DNA from: Flavobacteriia bacterium
Lineage (GTDB): Bacteria > Bacteroidota > Bacteroidia > Flavobacteriales_D > Crocinitomicaceae
Direction: 5' to 3'
Length of the DNA: 64,000 bases
Assembly (NCBI GenBank): GCA_016183815.1
Contig: JACPDW010000006.1
Coordinates: forward strand, 124,001 to 188,000
Part shown: positions 18,293 to 26,759 of the stretch, one piece after another
How the letters are laid out: each line of letters opens with the position of its first letter
How positions within the stretch are numbered: position 1 is the stretch's first letter
Notes under the pieces: generated by a model
Seen by the model: the letters and a program-made list of their open reading frames with translations, nothing else
The model's database searches: none
Told to the model about the DNA's origin: nothing
Position numbers and translations under genes: made by a program

Positions 18293-20080
18293 ATGAATAA
18301 AAAAAGGAGTATTTTTCATCTTTTTAATTGGACTTATTTTTTCTTTTTCATTTTATTTATTGTATTGGTAAATGTGATTGCTTCATTTATTTATTTTAGA
18401 TACGATGCAACTGAAGATAAGAGGTATTCCTTAGCTGAAGGTACAGTCGAGTATTTGCAGGACGACAAACACTTCAAAGACAGATTATTATTTAAAATTT
18501 ATCTCGAAGGAAATCTTCCAGCTGAAGTAAGAAGATTTAGGAACGCTGTTGAAGATAAATTAAAAGAATTTAAAGAATACGCTGGTAAAAGAATTGAATA
18601 TCAGTTTATTGATCCCACTGAAGGATCAGAACAAGACCGTTTAGCTCTTTTTGAAAATATTTATCAAAAAGGCAAAGGTATCGTCCCAATGGAATTGTTG
18701 TACAATAAAGATGGTTCTCAAACACAAATGATGTTGTGGCCTGGGGCTGTTATTGAATACCTTGGTTCAACTGTTAATTATGTTCAATTGATACCTGGAA
18801 CTCCACAAGGAAAATATTATCAATTAAATGAAGGATTTGAACAACAAATGCAAAATTCTATCAATAACTTAGAATATATTCTAATTAGTTCAATCAGAAG
18901 AAGTACCCAACAGAAAAAAGAAAAAATTGCATTTCTACAAGGACATGGAGAATTAACATACGCACAAACACAAAGAGTTCGTACTTTAATATCACCTTAT
19001 TTTGTAGTAGAGGATGTGTTTTTAAAAGATTCTTTAGATGCTTTAAAAGAATATAAAGGACTAGTGATAGCAAGACCAACACAAGCATTTTCTGATAAAG
19101 ACAAATACATTATTGATCAATTTTTGATGAGAGGAGGTCGATTGATGTGTTTTATTGACAAATTAAATATCAATAAAGATACTTTAAAAGCAAATGGAGT
19201 AACTCATACCATGAGGTATCCTCTTGAGTTAGATAAAATGCTTTTTGATTATGGCATAAAAGTGAATGATAATTATGTGATTGATGTGCGATGTGCTCCT
19301 ATGGCTATACCTTCCTCAAAACAACCTTTAATTCCTTGGTTTTATGATGTTTTAGCAACACCAACTAAACATCCTATATCAAGGAATATTGAACCTGTAA
19401 TTTTACGTTATGTATCAGAAATACAATTTGTTGGCAATTCAAACAGAGTGGCTCAACCAATTTTAACCAGTTCTACGAACTCCGCCATGACAGGTTTAGC
19501 TCCTCTTGTAAGTTTATCAATGCCTTTAACTTATGGACCAAAACCTATTCTAGTTCAAAATCCAGAAGATGAAAATAATAAATTATGTCTTGCTGGTTTG
19601 GTTGAAGGTTATTTTGAATCGCATTTTAAGAACCGTTTAGTAGATGCATTCGCTAAAAATCCAGAAACAAAATATAAAGAAAAAAGTAGTGCTGAAGGAA
19701 AGGTTTTGGTTATGGGAAATGGTCGTTTTATTGAAAATAAGTACGATTCTATACCTGATAAAAATGGGAATTGGATGTACAGGGCAAAAGCGTTTAATGA
19801 GTTACGTTTTGATGAAACCATGTCCAATATTCCAGGAATGCAACCTTTAGTTTATGGAAATCAAGAGTTTTTTCAAAATTTAGTGGACTATATGATGGGA
19901 GATCAATCAGTATTAGACATCAGAAGTAAACAAATTGATATACATGCTTTAGATAAAGAAAAAATAACTGCACATGCAACATTTTATAAATGGCTAAATA
20001 TGTCTATACCTTCCCTTTTAATATTGATTTTAGCCATTTCAGTAAATTATATTAGGAGAAGAAAATATACTCGACATTAA
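18293..20080 (+). CDS. gldG: GldG, gliding-associated ABC transporter periplasmic component
   Basis: 595 residues. A transmembrane helix at about residues 15-35 and another at about 568-588 anchor a large periplasmic domain of the ABC_transp_aux type. RYDATEDKRYSLAEGT and KRIEYQFIDPTEG are characteristic of GldG; KIAFLQGHGELT starts the conserved middle domain. It lies three bases after gldF and surely shares its messenger. The pair gldF-gldG is one of the strongest taxonomic markers here. Confidence 0.93.
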   Translation: MNKKRSIFHLFNWTYFFFFILFIVLVNVIASFIYFRYDATEDKRYSLAEGTVEYLQDDKHFKDRLLFKIYLEGNLPAEVRRFRNAVEDKLKEFKEYAGKRIEYQFIDPTEGSEQDRLALFENIYQKGKGIVPMELLYNKDGSQTQMMLWPGAVIEYLGSTVNYVQLIPGTPQGKYYQLNEGFEQQMQNSINNLEYILISSIRRSTQQKKEKIAFLQGHGELTYAQTQRVRTLISPYFVVEDVFLKDSLDALKEYKGLVIARPTQAFSDKDKYIIDQFLMRGGRLMCFIDKLNINKDTLKANGVTHTMRYPLELDKMLFDYGIKVNDNYVIDVRCAPMAIPSSKQPLIPWFYDVLATPTKHPISRNIEPVILRYVSEIQFVGNSNRVAQPILTSSTNSAMTGLAPLVSLSMPLTYGPKPILVQNPEDENNKLCLAGLVEGYFESHFKNRLVDAFAKNPETKYKEKSSAEGKVLVMGNGRFIENKYDSIPDKNGNWMYRAKAFNELRFDETMSNIPGMQPLVYGNQEFFQNLVDYMMGDQSVLDIRSKQIDIHALDKEKITAHATFYKWLNMSIPSLLILILAISVNYIRRRKYTRH

Positions 20081-20118
20081 ACATTTATTTTGTTACTACA
20101 TTTACCATTAAAAATAGT

Positions 20119-21138
20119 ATGAAAAAAAGAAAATTAGGTTTAAGTATTTTAATTATAATCGTAGGTTTTTTGGCTTTTATTGCTACAAATTTTATTAGAA
20201 ATAGAGGGAAATCTGATACTGAACTTTTAGAATTTAGTATAGCAGATACTTCTTCAATAAATAAAATAATTATTACAGACCCTTATGGTTTTCGTTTTGA
20301 GGTGAAAAAAAATAATGCAAATTTATGGACAGATTCAAAAGGAAATTGCATTATTCAAGAACCTGTTCATACTATGCTTGAAACTATAAAAAATGTTGAA
20401 TTTAAAGGATATATACCCGAAAATTCTAGAAAAACAATAAATAATAGAATGTCCGCCATTCATACTAAAGTAGAGATATTTCAAAATGGTGATTGGACAA
20501 AAACATGGTATATTGGTTATTCTACTCAAGACCATTATGGTACTTATATGTTACTTGAAACACCAAATGAAAAAAGTGATTTGCCTGTAATCATGAAAAT
20601 CAAAGGATTTAATGGCATAATTGAACCACGTTTTTTTGCCGATTATCGCAAATGGAGATGTACAGAGATTTTTTCTTATGATCGAAATGAAATTTTTCAA
20701 GTTGATGTTAAAAATTATGAAAATCCCGCATTGAGTTTTACTGTTATTCAAAATGCTTTTAATTATACTGTTAAAAGTAACGGCATAATATTGCCTAATT
20801 TAGACACCAATTTAGTAATTCGATATTTAAATAATTACAAAAAAGTACATTTTGAATTGGTTAATTATGAATTAAATCCTCATCAAGTGGATAGTGTTAA
20901 AAAAACAAAACCATTTACTGTTTTAACGATTACAGAAAAATCCGGAGCTACAAAACGATTAAAACTTTTCCGGATAAAATCTAATAAAGAACCTTTTATT
21001 GATAATTTTGGTGATACAGTCAATTATGAACCAAACCGTTTTTGGTGTCAACTGTACACAGGTGAATTAGTTAAATGTCAATACCACGTTTTTGATCCAT
21101 TAATTTTAGGTCAAATCTATTTTGCATTAAAACCATAA
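20119..21138 (+). CDS. DUF4340-like membrane-anchored protein
   Basis: 339 residues with one N-terminal membrane helix (about residues 7-25) and a periplasmic rest. SIADTSSINKIIITD followed by a W about 20 residues later, and WYIGYSTQDHYGTYMLLE, fit the DUF4340 pattern seen next to GldG-type ABC auxiliary proteins. Position 38 bases after gldG supports a role with the GldFG transporter. Its precise function is unknown. Confidence 0.7.
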   Translation: MKKRKLGLSILIIIVGFLAFIATNFIRNRGKSDTELLEFSIADTSSINKIIITDPYGFRFEVKKNNANLWTDSKGNCIIQEPVHTMLETIKNVEFKGYIPENSRKTINNRMSAIHTKVEIFQNGDWTKTWYIGYSTQDHYGTYMLLETPNEKSDLPVIMKIKGFNGIIEPRFFADYRKWRCTEIFSYDRNEIFQVDVKNYENPALSFTVIQNAFNYTVKSNGIILPNLDTNLVIRYLNNYKKVHFELVNYELNPHQVDSVKKTKPFTVLTITEKSGATKRLKLFRIKSNKEPFIDNFGDTVNYEPNRFWCQLYTGELVKCQYHVFDPLILGQIYFALKP

Positions 21139-21192
21139 TATATATTTTTCATTTATATTTTAATACTTTTAAACATTATAGGAAATATGTTT

Positions 21193-21200
21193 TAAATTTG
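21193..21200 (+). promoter_or_regulatory. -7 box before the four-helix membrane protein
   Basis: TAAATTTG ends 19 bases before the ATG at 21220. No TTG at the expected spacing was found. Confidence 0.4.
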
Positions 21201-21219
21201 CAAAACTAAAACAAGAATT

Positions 21220-21660
21220 ATGTACAATATTTTAATGAAATCTCATTCAGGTTTACGTTGGGTAGCTTTATTTATGTTGCTTTATGCTATTTTTAATGCA
21301 ATCAGTTCAAAAAAATCAGGTCAGTATTTGAAAAAAGATAAGATGATTAATCTTTTCACAATGATTGTACTTCATATTCAATTATTGCTTGGTTTTATAT
21401 TGTATTTTATAAGCCCAAAAGTGAATTTCATTGATGGGTGGATGAAGATTACACTAAATAGATTTTATGGAATGGAACATATTTTGATGATGACAATTGC
21501 AGTTCTATTGCTTACTTTTGGGCGTAAAAAAGCTGAAAAATTAAGTAATCCTGTTCAAAAACATCAAAAAATTGCTTTATGGTATCTTGTTTCATTAATT
21601 TTGATTTTAATCTCAATTCCCTGGCCTTTTAGAACTGAATTAGGCGGAAGTTGGTTTTAA
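21220..21660 (+). CDS. Four-helix membrane protein (cytochrome b-like family of Bacteroidota)
   Basis: 146 residues with helices at about 12-28, 43-65, 83-103 and 118-137. Histidines in HSGLRW, LHIQ and EHIL lie at helix borders, which is why relatives are often labelled cytochrome B; haem binding is not demonstrated. It has its own -7 box and is followed by a hairpin shared with the convergent TsaC-like gene. Confidence 0.65.
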   Translation: MYNILMKSHSGLRWVALFMLLYAIFNAISSKKSGQYLKKDKMINLFTMIVLHIQLLLGFILYFISPKVNFIDGWMKITLNRFYGMEHILMMTIAVLLLTFGRKKAEKLSNPVQKHQKIALWYLVSLILILISIPWPFRTELGGSWF

Positions 21661-21663
21661 AAC

Positions 21664-21684
21664 ACTTGAACTTTCAAGTTTTTA
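21664..21684. terminator. Candidate bidirectional terminator
   Basis: ACTTGA-ACTT-TCAAGT forms a short stem followed by a T run on the plus strand, with A/T flank on the other side. It occupies the 21-base gap between two converging genes. The stem is only six pairs and AT-rich, so efficiency is uncertain. Confidence 0.45.
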
Positions 21685-22239
21685 TTTTCTTAAGATTTTT
21701 ATCTGTCCATCTAAACCTATTTTAATTACTTGAGAAGGTGCAACTTGTATTTCATCTAAACGTTCATAAATAATTGCATCTACTTCATTTTTAATTTCAT
21801 CTGGAACATCATTAAAGCAAGTTGGGTAGTGTTCTCCAGACAAATTTGCAGAAGTAGAAACTAAGGGTTTTTTTAATCCTTTAATAAGCTCTAAACAAAT
21901 AGGATCTTTTGTCAGACGAATTCCCACTGATCCGTCTTCTGCAACAACTGATGGTGCTAAATCTTTTGCTTTAGGATATATGATTGTAAGGGGTTTTATT
22001 GCCAAATCTGCTAATTGATAGCAAACTTCAGAAAATTCAGGAACATAACGTTCTAACATCAAAAAGCTATCAACAAGGATGATTAAATTTTTACTTTTTG
22101 GTCTATTTTTTATATGGTGAATTTTTTGACAAGATTCCTCGTTTGTTGCGTCACAACCTAAACCCCAAATAGTATCTGTAGGATATAAAATTACACCTCC
22201 TTCTTGTAGTTTTTTTACTATTTCATTTTTTTGTTGCAT
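21682..22239 (-). CDS. tsaC: L-threonylcarbamoyladenylate synthase family protein (Sua5/YciO/YrdC)
   Basis: Makes threonylcarbamoyl-AMP from threonine, bicarbonate and ATP for the t6A37 tRNA modification. At 185 residues it is the short TsaC form. GGVILYPTDTIWGLGCDA is the N-terminal signature, KxR-type residues lie in IHHIKNRPKSKN, and STSANLSGE is the conserved SxxN motif. MtaB, encoded at 10152, uses t6A as substrate, so the two act in one modification pathway. Upstream lies the heptamer repeat array. Confidence 0.88.
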   Translation of the reverse strand: MQQKNEIVKKLQEGGVILYPTDTIWGLGCDATNEESCQKIHHIKNRPKSKNLIILVDSFLMLERYVPEFSEVCYQLADLAIKPLTIIYPKAKDLAPSVVAEDGSVGIRLTKDPICLELIKGLKKPLVSTSANLSGEHYPTCFNDVPDEIKNEVDAIIYERLDEIQVAPSQVIKIGLDGQIKILRK

Positions 22240-22311
22240 GCTTATTAATTTTTACATTTATTCAAAGATAGTAGTTTTTATATAAAATAAAAAAATATTT
22301 TTTATAAATTT

Positions 22312-22430
22312 TAAATTCTTAATTCTTAATTCTTAATTCTTAATTCTTAATTTTAAATTCTTAATTCTTAATTTTAAATTCTTAATTCTTAATTCTTAAT
22401 TCTTAATTCTTAATTTTAAATTCTTAATTA
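22312..22430. repeat. Tandem heptamer array, 17 copies of about TTAATTC
   Basis: 119 bases in exact seven-base phase: nine or ten copies of TTAATTC mixed with TTAATTT and TAAATTC variants. A longer period is visible: TAAATTC, four TTAATTC and TTAATTT form a 42-base block that occurs twice, with a one-copy version between. The last unit contains the stop codon of the pRiA4b-like gene. The array fills most of the gap before tsaC on the shared minus strand. Pure AT-rich slippage is the simplest origin; copy number may vary between strains. Confidence 0.92.
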
Positions 22431-22994
22431 GTATTCCTCGTTAAATTTATTATAATCTTCTTCATCATAACCTTCTTCAAATTCACTTCCGAATTCGTCG
22501 TCCCATTCCTCTGAAAATTCATCCTCGTCATCAAAAGAACTATTTTCATTATCGAGAACAAAATCAATACTTTTAGAGTCTTCAGGAGGAGCAATTCCAA
22601 CACTTAACAATACTTTTGGTTTGCTGATTTTTTCCTCAATTTTTTCAATTAATTCAATCAAAAAAATCCACATCCGCATAAAATCATGAACTAAAATAAT
22701 TTTTTGATTTTCATTTTCAATCATTTTATTTATGTTAGTTTGAGACATGACAGAAGATTTCTCTTCAATTAATTCATCACCGTAATTGATGTCCATTAAA
22801 CAAATTTCATGTCCTTTATCCCAATTTTCGTTGGATAGATAAAAAGATGCCATTTGATCACCGTTGAATGAAAAAGCATCTAATATTTCATGATAAAACG
22901 ATTCAAAGTTGTCTTGATCATGTATTAGTATATCTCTGAAAATTTCTTCATTATTTTCATTGTCTAATAATACTCTAAATTTATATGAAGCCAT
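22428..22994 (-). CDS. pRiA4b ORF-3-like domain protein
   Basis: 188 residues. The first 60 residues, FRVLLDNENNEEIFRDILI through FYLSNENWDKGHEI, match the pRiA4b ORF-3-like fold often found beside or within mobile elements but also as stand-alone housekeeping-like genes in Bacteroidota. The C-terminal 40 residues are extremely acidic and low-complexity. No catalytic motif is visible. A TTG-N17-TAACTTTG promoter precedes it. The stop codon falls in the last unit of the heptamer array, so array slippage could change the C-terminus only marginally. Confidence 0.72.
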   Translation of the reverse strand: MASYKFRVLLDNENNEEIFRDILIHDQDNFESFYHEILDAFSFNGDQMASFYLSNENWDKGHEICLMDINYGDELIEEKSSVMSQTNINKMIENENQKIILVHDFMRMWIFLIELIEKIEEKISKPKVLLSVGIAPPEDSKSIDFVLDNENSSFDDEDEFSEEWDDEFGSEFEEGYDEEDYNKFNEEY

Positions 22995-23007
22995 TTGATT
23001 TTTTTGT

Positions 23008-23035
23008 CAAAGTTAAATAATTTATGATTAATCAA
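23008..23035 (-). promoter_or_regulatory. Promoter of the pRiA4b-like gene
   Basis: On the minus strand TTG (23035-23033), 17-base spacer, TAACTTTG (23015-23008). The ATG follows after 13 bases. The -33 element overlaps the 3' end of cca. Confidence 0.6.
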
Positions 23036-24443
23036 TTCTTTTTAATCCCATTTCTTTGCCTAAATGCAACATAAAATTAAATGCATCTTGAGGGTTGTTT
23101 TGAATTTCACCTTCTAAAATTGCCTCTTTTATTTTGCTTTTTATAAGACCTATTTCAGCACACTGACCTAACCCAAAAGTCTCCATAATCAATTGACCAT
23201 CAACAGGAGGTTGAAAATTTCTAAGTCGGTCTTTTTCTTCCACACTTTTTAATTTTTGGTAAACTATTTCGAAATTTTTTTTATATTTGTTTACCTTAAT
23301 TTCATTTTTTGAAGTAATGTCCGCATTACAAAGAGTCATTAAATCATCAATATCTTCCCCAGCTTCAAACAATAGTCTTCTCACAGCAGAATCACTTATA
23401 TTCCCTTTAACCAATGCAATAGGTCTTAAATGTAATCTGACCAATTTTTGTACATATTTCATTTTATTGTCTAGAGGAAGTCTTAATCTTTTAAAAATTT
23501 TTGGAACCATTCTAGCCCCTAAATCCTCATGTCCATGAAAAGTCCAACCAATTTTTTCATCAAATTTTTTTGTTAAAGGTTTAGCTATATCATGAAGAAT
23601 TGCAGACCATCTCAACCAAAGATTATCTGTTTTTTCTGAAATGTTATCTAGAACTTCAAGTGTATGATAAAAATTGTCTTTATGAGATAAATTGTTAATG
23701 GTTTCTATTCCAGATAATGCACAAAATTCAGGGAAAAATACCTTCAACAGTTTAGTGGAATGTAATAATTGAAAACCTCTAGATGGTGAATTACTCAAAA
23801 TTATTTTATTTAACTCATCAATAATCCTCTCCATAGAAATGATTTCTATTCTAATATAATTTTCGATAATTGCTAATAAAACAGATTTCTCAATTTGAAA
23901 ATCTAGTTGAGAAGCAAAACGAATAGCCCTCATCATTCTTAAAGGATCGTCATCAAATGTTTTTAGAGCATCTAATGGTGTTCGAATTATTTTTTTTTCT
24001 AAATCAGACAATCCATTAAATGGGTCTAATAAATTCCCAAATTCAGAGGGGTGAAGGGCTAAAGCTAAGGCATTTATAGTGAAATCTCTTCTTAATTGAT
24101 CGTCTTGTAAACTACCATTTTCAACAATTGGTTTTCTTGAATCTCTGACATACGACTCCTTTCTAGCACCGACAAATTCAATGTCTAAATTTTTATATAC
24201 AAAATGAGCCGTACCAAAATTTTTAAAAGTTGTTACTTTTTTAACTTTTAATTTTTTAGCGACTAATTCTGCCAATTCTAATCCATTTCCGACAACAACT
24301 ATATCTATGTCAATACTTTGTCTTTCTAAAAACAAATCTCTTACATATCCACCAATGACATACGCTTTTAAATTTTGTTGTGCACATATTTCGGAAGTTA
24401 CTTTAAAAACAGGATGTTTGAGATAAGTTGAAAAATTCATCAT
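23028..24443 (-). CDS. cca: CCA tRNA nucleotidyltransferase with HD domain
   Basis: Adds or repairs the 3' CCA of tRNAs. Residues 30-45 hold the GGYVRD fingers motif, followed by SIDIDIVVVG with the metal-binding DxD; RDFTINALAL and RMMRAIRFA are the class II signatures. The second half contains an HD phosphohydrolase motif HDIAKP near residue 290. 471 residues is normal for the Bacteroidota form. Two ATGs in a row start it; either could be used. It is followed by the pRiA4b-like gene. Confidence 0.93.
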   Translation of the reverse strand: MMNFSTYLKHPVFKVTSEICAQQNLKAYVIGGYVRDLFLERQSIDIDIVVVGNGLELAELVAKKLKVKKVTTFKNFGTAHFVYKNLDIEFVGARKESYVRDSRKPIVENGSLQDDQLRRDFTINALALALHPSEFGNLLDPFNGLSDLEKKIIRTPLDALKTFDDDPLRMMRAIRFASQLDFQIEKSVLLAIIENYIRIEIISMERIIDELNKIILSNSPSRGFQLLHSTKLLKVFFPEFCALSGIETINNLSHKDNFYHTLEVLDNISEKTDNLWLRWSAILHDIAKPLTKKFDEKIGWTFHGHEDLGARMVPKIFKRLRLPLDNKMKYVQKLVRLHLRPIALVKGNISDSAVRRLLFEAGEDIDDLMTLCNADITSKNEIKVNKYKKNFEIVYQKLKSVEEKDRLRNFQPPVDGQLIMETFGLGQCAEIGLIKSKIKEAILEGEIQNNPQDAFNFMLHLGKEMGLKRID

Positions 24444-24533
24444 GCAAAATTAACAAGAAAAGAAGCTTTTTTATACGGAAATAAATTATTTGTCAAATTA
24501 ATTTTAAAATCAATCTGAGGATAAAAAATTAAT

Positions 24534-25136
24534 TCACTGCTTTTTATTAATTTCCTTCCAAATTTGATACAATTTTTCTTGTTTTGGACGATTTTCTTCA
24601 ACTTCTCGAAGTGGTTCACATAGAATTAAACTTTCATAACATTGTAGAGGTAAATGTTGGTATAATTTTGTGCCCTTTGTTTTCCAATCAAACATTTCAT
24701 CAGTAACTTCTTTTATGATTTTTGCAGGATTTCCAACTACAACACTTCTTCGTGGTATAGTCATTTTTGAAGGAACAAAAGTCAATGCACCAATGATACA
24801 CTCCTCCCCTATTTCTGCTTCATCCATTATCACGGCATTCATTCCAATCATGGAGTTTCTTCCTATGTGACCACCATGAATAATGGCACCATGACCAATA
24901 TGTGCGTTTTCTTCTAAAATACAAGTTGTACCAGGGAACATATGAATCGTACAGTTCTCTTGCACATTACATCCATCTTTAATTATAATTTCACCCCAAT
25001 CGCCTCTTATACAAGCGCTTGGACCAATATATACATTTTCACCTATTAGCACATTTCCAGTAACAACAGCTTGTGGATGAACAAAAGAACTTGCTTTTAT
25101 TACTGGAGTAAATCCATTAAACTGATAAATTGCCAT
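24534..25136 (-). CDS. Gamma-carbonic-anhydrase-like hexapeptide protein (PaaY/YrdA type)
   Basis: 200 residues forming a left-handed beta-helix: repeated hexapeptides such as VLIGENVYIGPSACIRGD and AHIGHGAIIHGGHIGRNSMIG. The three metal-ligand histidines are in NCTIHMF, AHIGHGAIIHG. Homologues are carbonic anhydrases or CoA-thioesterase-like proteins; activity varies. Its ATG overlaps the stop of the metallophosphatase gene (TAATG), so it is probably the last gene of the nucleotidase operon, though its role there is unclear. Confidence 0.85.
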   Translation of the reverse strand: MAIYQFNGFTPVIKASSFVHPQAVVTGNVLIGENVYIGPSACIRGDWGEIIIKDGCNVQENCTIHMFPGTTCILEENAHIGHGAIIHGGHIGRNSMIGMNAVIMDEAEIGEECIIGALTFVPSKMTIPRRSVVVGNPAKIIKEVTDEMFDWKTKGTKLYQHLPLQCYESLILCEPLREVEENRPKQEKLYQIWKEINKKQ

Positions 25137-26035
25137 TATATGATTTCAATTGATTGATTTTTTAAAAACATTTTTTTTTCTAGAATTACATCAATACGAC
25201 CTAATTGCACACCCGCCCAACCTACTTGTGTGATAGCTGTAGTTTTGTTTTCAAGATTAGTAATAAGTGTTGGTTCATGCAAAAAAGTATGGGTATGTCC
25301 GCCAATGATTAAATCTATACCTTTAGTTTTATTGGCTAAAACTTTATCTGAAATTTTATCGTCTTTATATTCATATCCTAAATGTGAAAGACAAATAATA
25401 AAAGCACATTTTTTTTGTTGTAAAATTTTCACCTGTTCCTTTGCAATTTCAATTGGATCTAAAAATTGTGTTTCTAAAAATAATTTGTCAGGTACTAAAT
25501 TTTTCAATTGAACACCTAATCCAAACACTCCAACTTTAATTCCCTCAAATTCAAAAATTTTATGAGGTATTGACAAGCCATTCATTTCTGTTTTTGAAAA
25601 ATCGTAATTGGCACAAATTAATGGAAAATTCGCAAAAGAAAGTGCTTTTTTCAAGCCATTTAAGCCACCGTCAAATTCATGATTTCCAATGCAAGAAGCA
25701 TCATAGCCCATTTGACTCATCAATTTTATCTCCAGTTCTCCACCATATTTATTAAAAAAAGGCGTTCCTTGAAACATATCTCCAGCGTCTAATAAGAGTA
25801 CATTTTTCTTTTCATTCCTAACTTCCTTGATAAATTCATACCTTTTTACTACTCCACCTTTACCTGGATATTTTGGGTCATTTACAGGAAAAGGATCGAT
25901 ATGAGAATGTGTATCGTTGGTATGTAAAATCGTTAAATGAACTGTTTTTTTTTGGTTAAATGATAATAAAGTTGGAGCGACTAAACAAGCAGAACTTGAA
26001 AGGAGTGATTTTTTAATAAAAGATCTTCTTAACAT
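25136..26035 (-). CDS. 5'-nucleotidase, metallophosphatase half (UshA N-terminal type)
   Basis: 299 residues containing only the catalytic calcineurin-like domain. The metal site motifs are all there: TILHTNDTHSH, LLDAGDMFQGTP, GNHEFDGG, and GGHTHTF. The N-terminus MLRRSFIKKSLLSSSACL resembles a Tat signal peptide (RRSFIKK), consistent with export after metal loading. In UshA-type enzymes this domain is followed in the same chain by a nucleotide-binding domain; here that domain is the neighbouring gene upstream, one base away. It would release phosphate from extracellular or periplasmic nucleotides. Confidence 0.88.
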   Translation of the reverse strand: MLRRSFIKKSLLSSSACLVAPTLLSFNQKKTVHLTILHTNDTHSHIDPFPVNDPKYPGKGGVVKRYEFIKEVRNEKKNVLLLDAGDMFQGTPFFNKYGGELEIKLMSQMGYDASCIGNHEFDGGLNGLKKALSFANFPLICANYDFSKTEMNGLSIPHKIFEFEGIKVGVFGLGVQLKNLVPDKLFLETQFLDPIEIAKEQVKILQQKKCAFIICLSHLGYEYKDDKISDKVLANKTKGIDLIIGGHTHTFLHEPTLITNLENKTTAITQVGWAGVQLGRIDVILEKKMFLKNQSIEII

Positions 26036-26036
26036 A

Positions 26037-26744
26037 TCAAAATTTTAATCGTTCTTTATTATCGTCTAATAAAACAGGATTGTTTTTTATATAATCAATC
26101 ACTACCTCACGCAAAAGTAAGGTACTTTCTCTTACTTCGAATTTTTTATTAAAAAATAAAGCGTTATCTCCACCAAAAAATAAATAGTCATTTGTGATTA
26201 CCCAAAAATCATCCTCTAATACTTTTCTATTATTCATAATCAACTCATCACCAACAATTTTAGCACCTGCAATTGGATGTCCATTCGATTTTTTATACCA
26301 TTGGATTAAGTCAGAAATACTTTCTTTGGGAAGTTTAACAGCAAAAACAAAATTTTCAAAGGGTAAAACTGAATATATAGTTCCAATTGTTATATCTCCT
26401 TTATTTATACTAGATCTTATACCCCCAAAATTTTGTACACAAATTACATTTTCATTTGTTAATTGAAAATGTTTTTTTGTACTAAAAATAATATCAGCAA
26501 TTAAATTATTTAAATTGCCGTTTGGTCTATTTTTAACAAAATCAACTTTTGCATTTCCAATAACAATATCCATTTCTTTATCAATAGTTGTTTTATAGGG
26601 ATAAATAATAGAATCTAATAATCCTTTTGTTTGATTGTTATTGTTTTCTATTTCATATAAAGCAAAATGAGTTTTTTTATAAAAACCAAAAGAGCAGGCC
26701 GAAAGACCTGCTCCTATTAGTATAAAAATGAATAATTTACGCAT
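26037..26744 (-). CDS. 5'-nucleotidase C-terminal (nucleotide-binding) domain lipoprotein
   Basis: 235 residues. The type II signal peptide ends LSACS, giving a lipidated cysteine at residue 17. The rest is the 5_nucleotid_C domain: GNLNNLIADI, NFGGIRSSINKGDITIG and VLPFENFVFAVKL. Aromatic residues that stack the base are plausible in YLFFGGDNALFF. It pairs with the separate metallophosphatase one base downstream, so the two-domain nucleotidase is encoded as two polypeptides, one membrane-tethered and one exported. Whether they assemble is inferred. Confidence 0.87.
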   Translation of the reverse strand: MRKLFIFILIGAGLSACSFGFYKKTHFALYEIENNNNQTKGLLDSIIYPYKTTIDKEMDIVIGNAKVDFVKNRPNGNLNNLIADIIFSTKKHFQLTNENVICVQNFGGIRSSINKGDITIGTIYSVLPFENFVFAVKLPKESISDLIQWYKKSNGHPIAGAKIVGDELIMNNRKVLEDDFWVITNDYLFFGGDNALFFNKKFEVRESTLLLREVVIDYIKNNPVLLDDNKERLKF

Positions 26745-26759
26745 TAAGCGAAAATAAAA

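Noticed and set aside
22312-22430. Possible CRISPR array
   Set aside because: The repeat unit is seven bases with no spacers and no cas genes nearby; it is a simple tandem repeat.
24445-24452. TAATTTTG on the minus strand as promoter of cca
   Set aside because: It ends one base before the ATG, so transcription would start inside the gene after both possible start codons; not usable as the main promoter.
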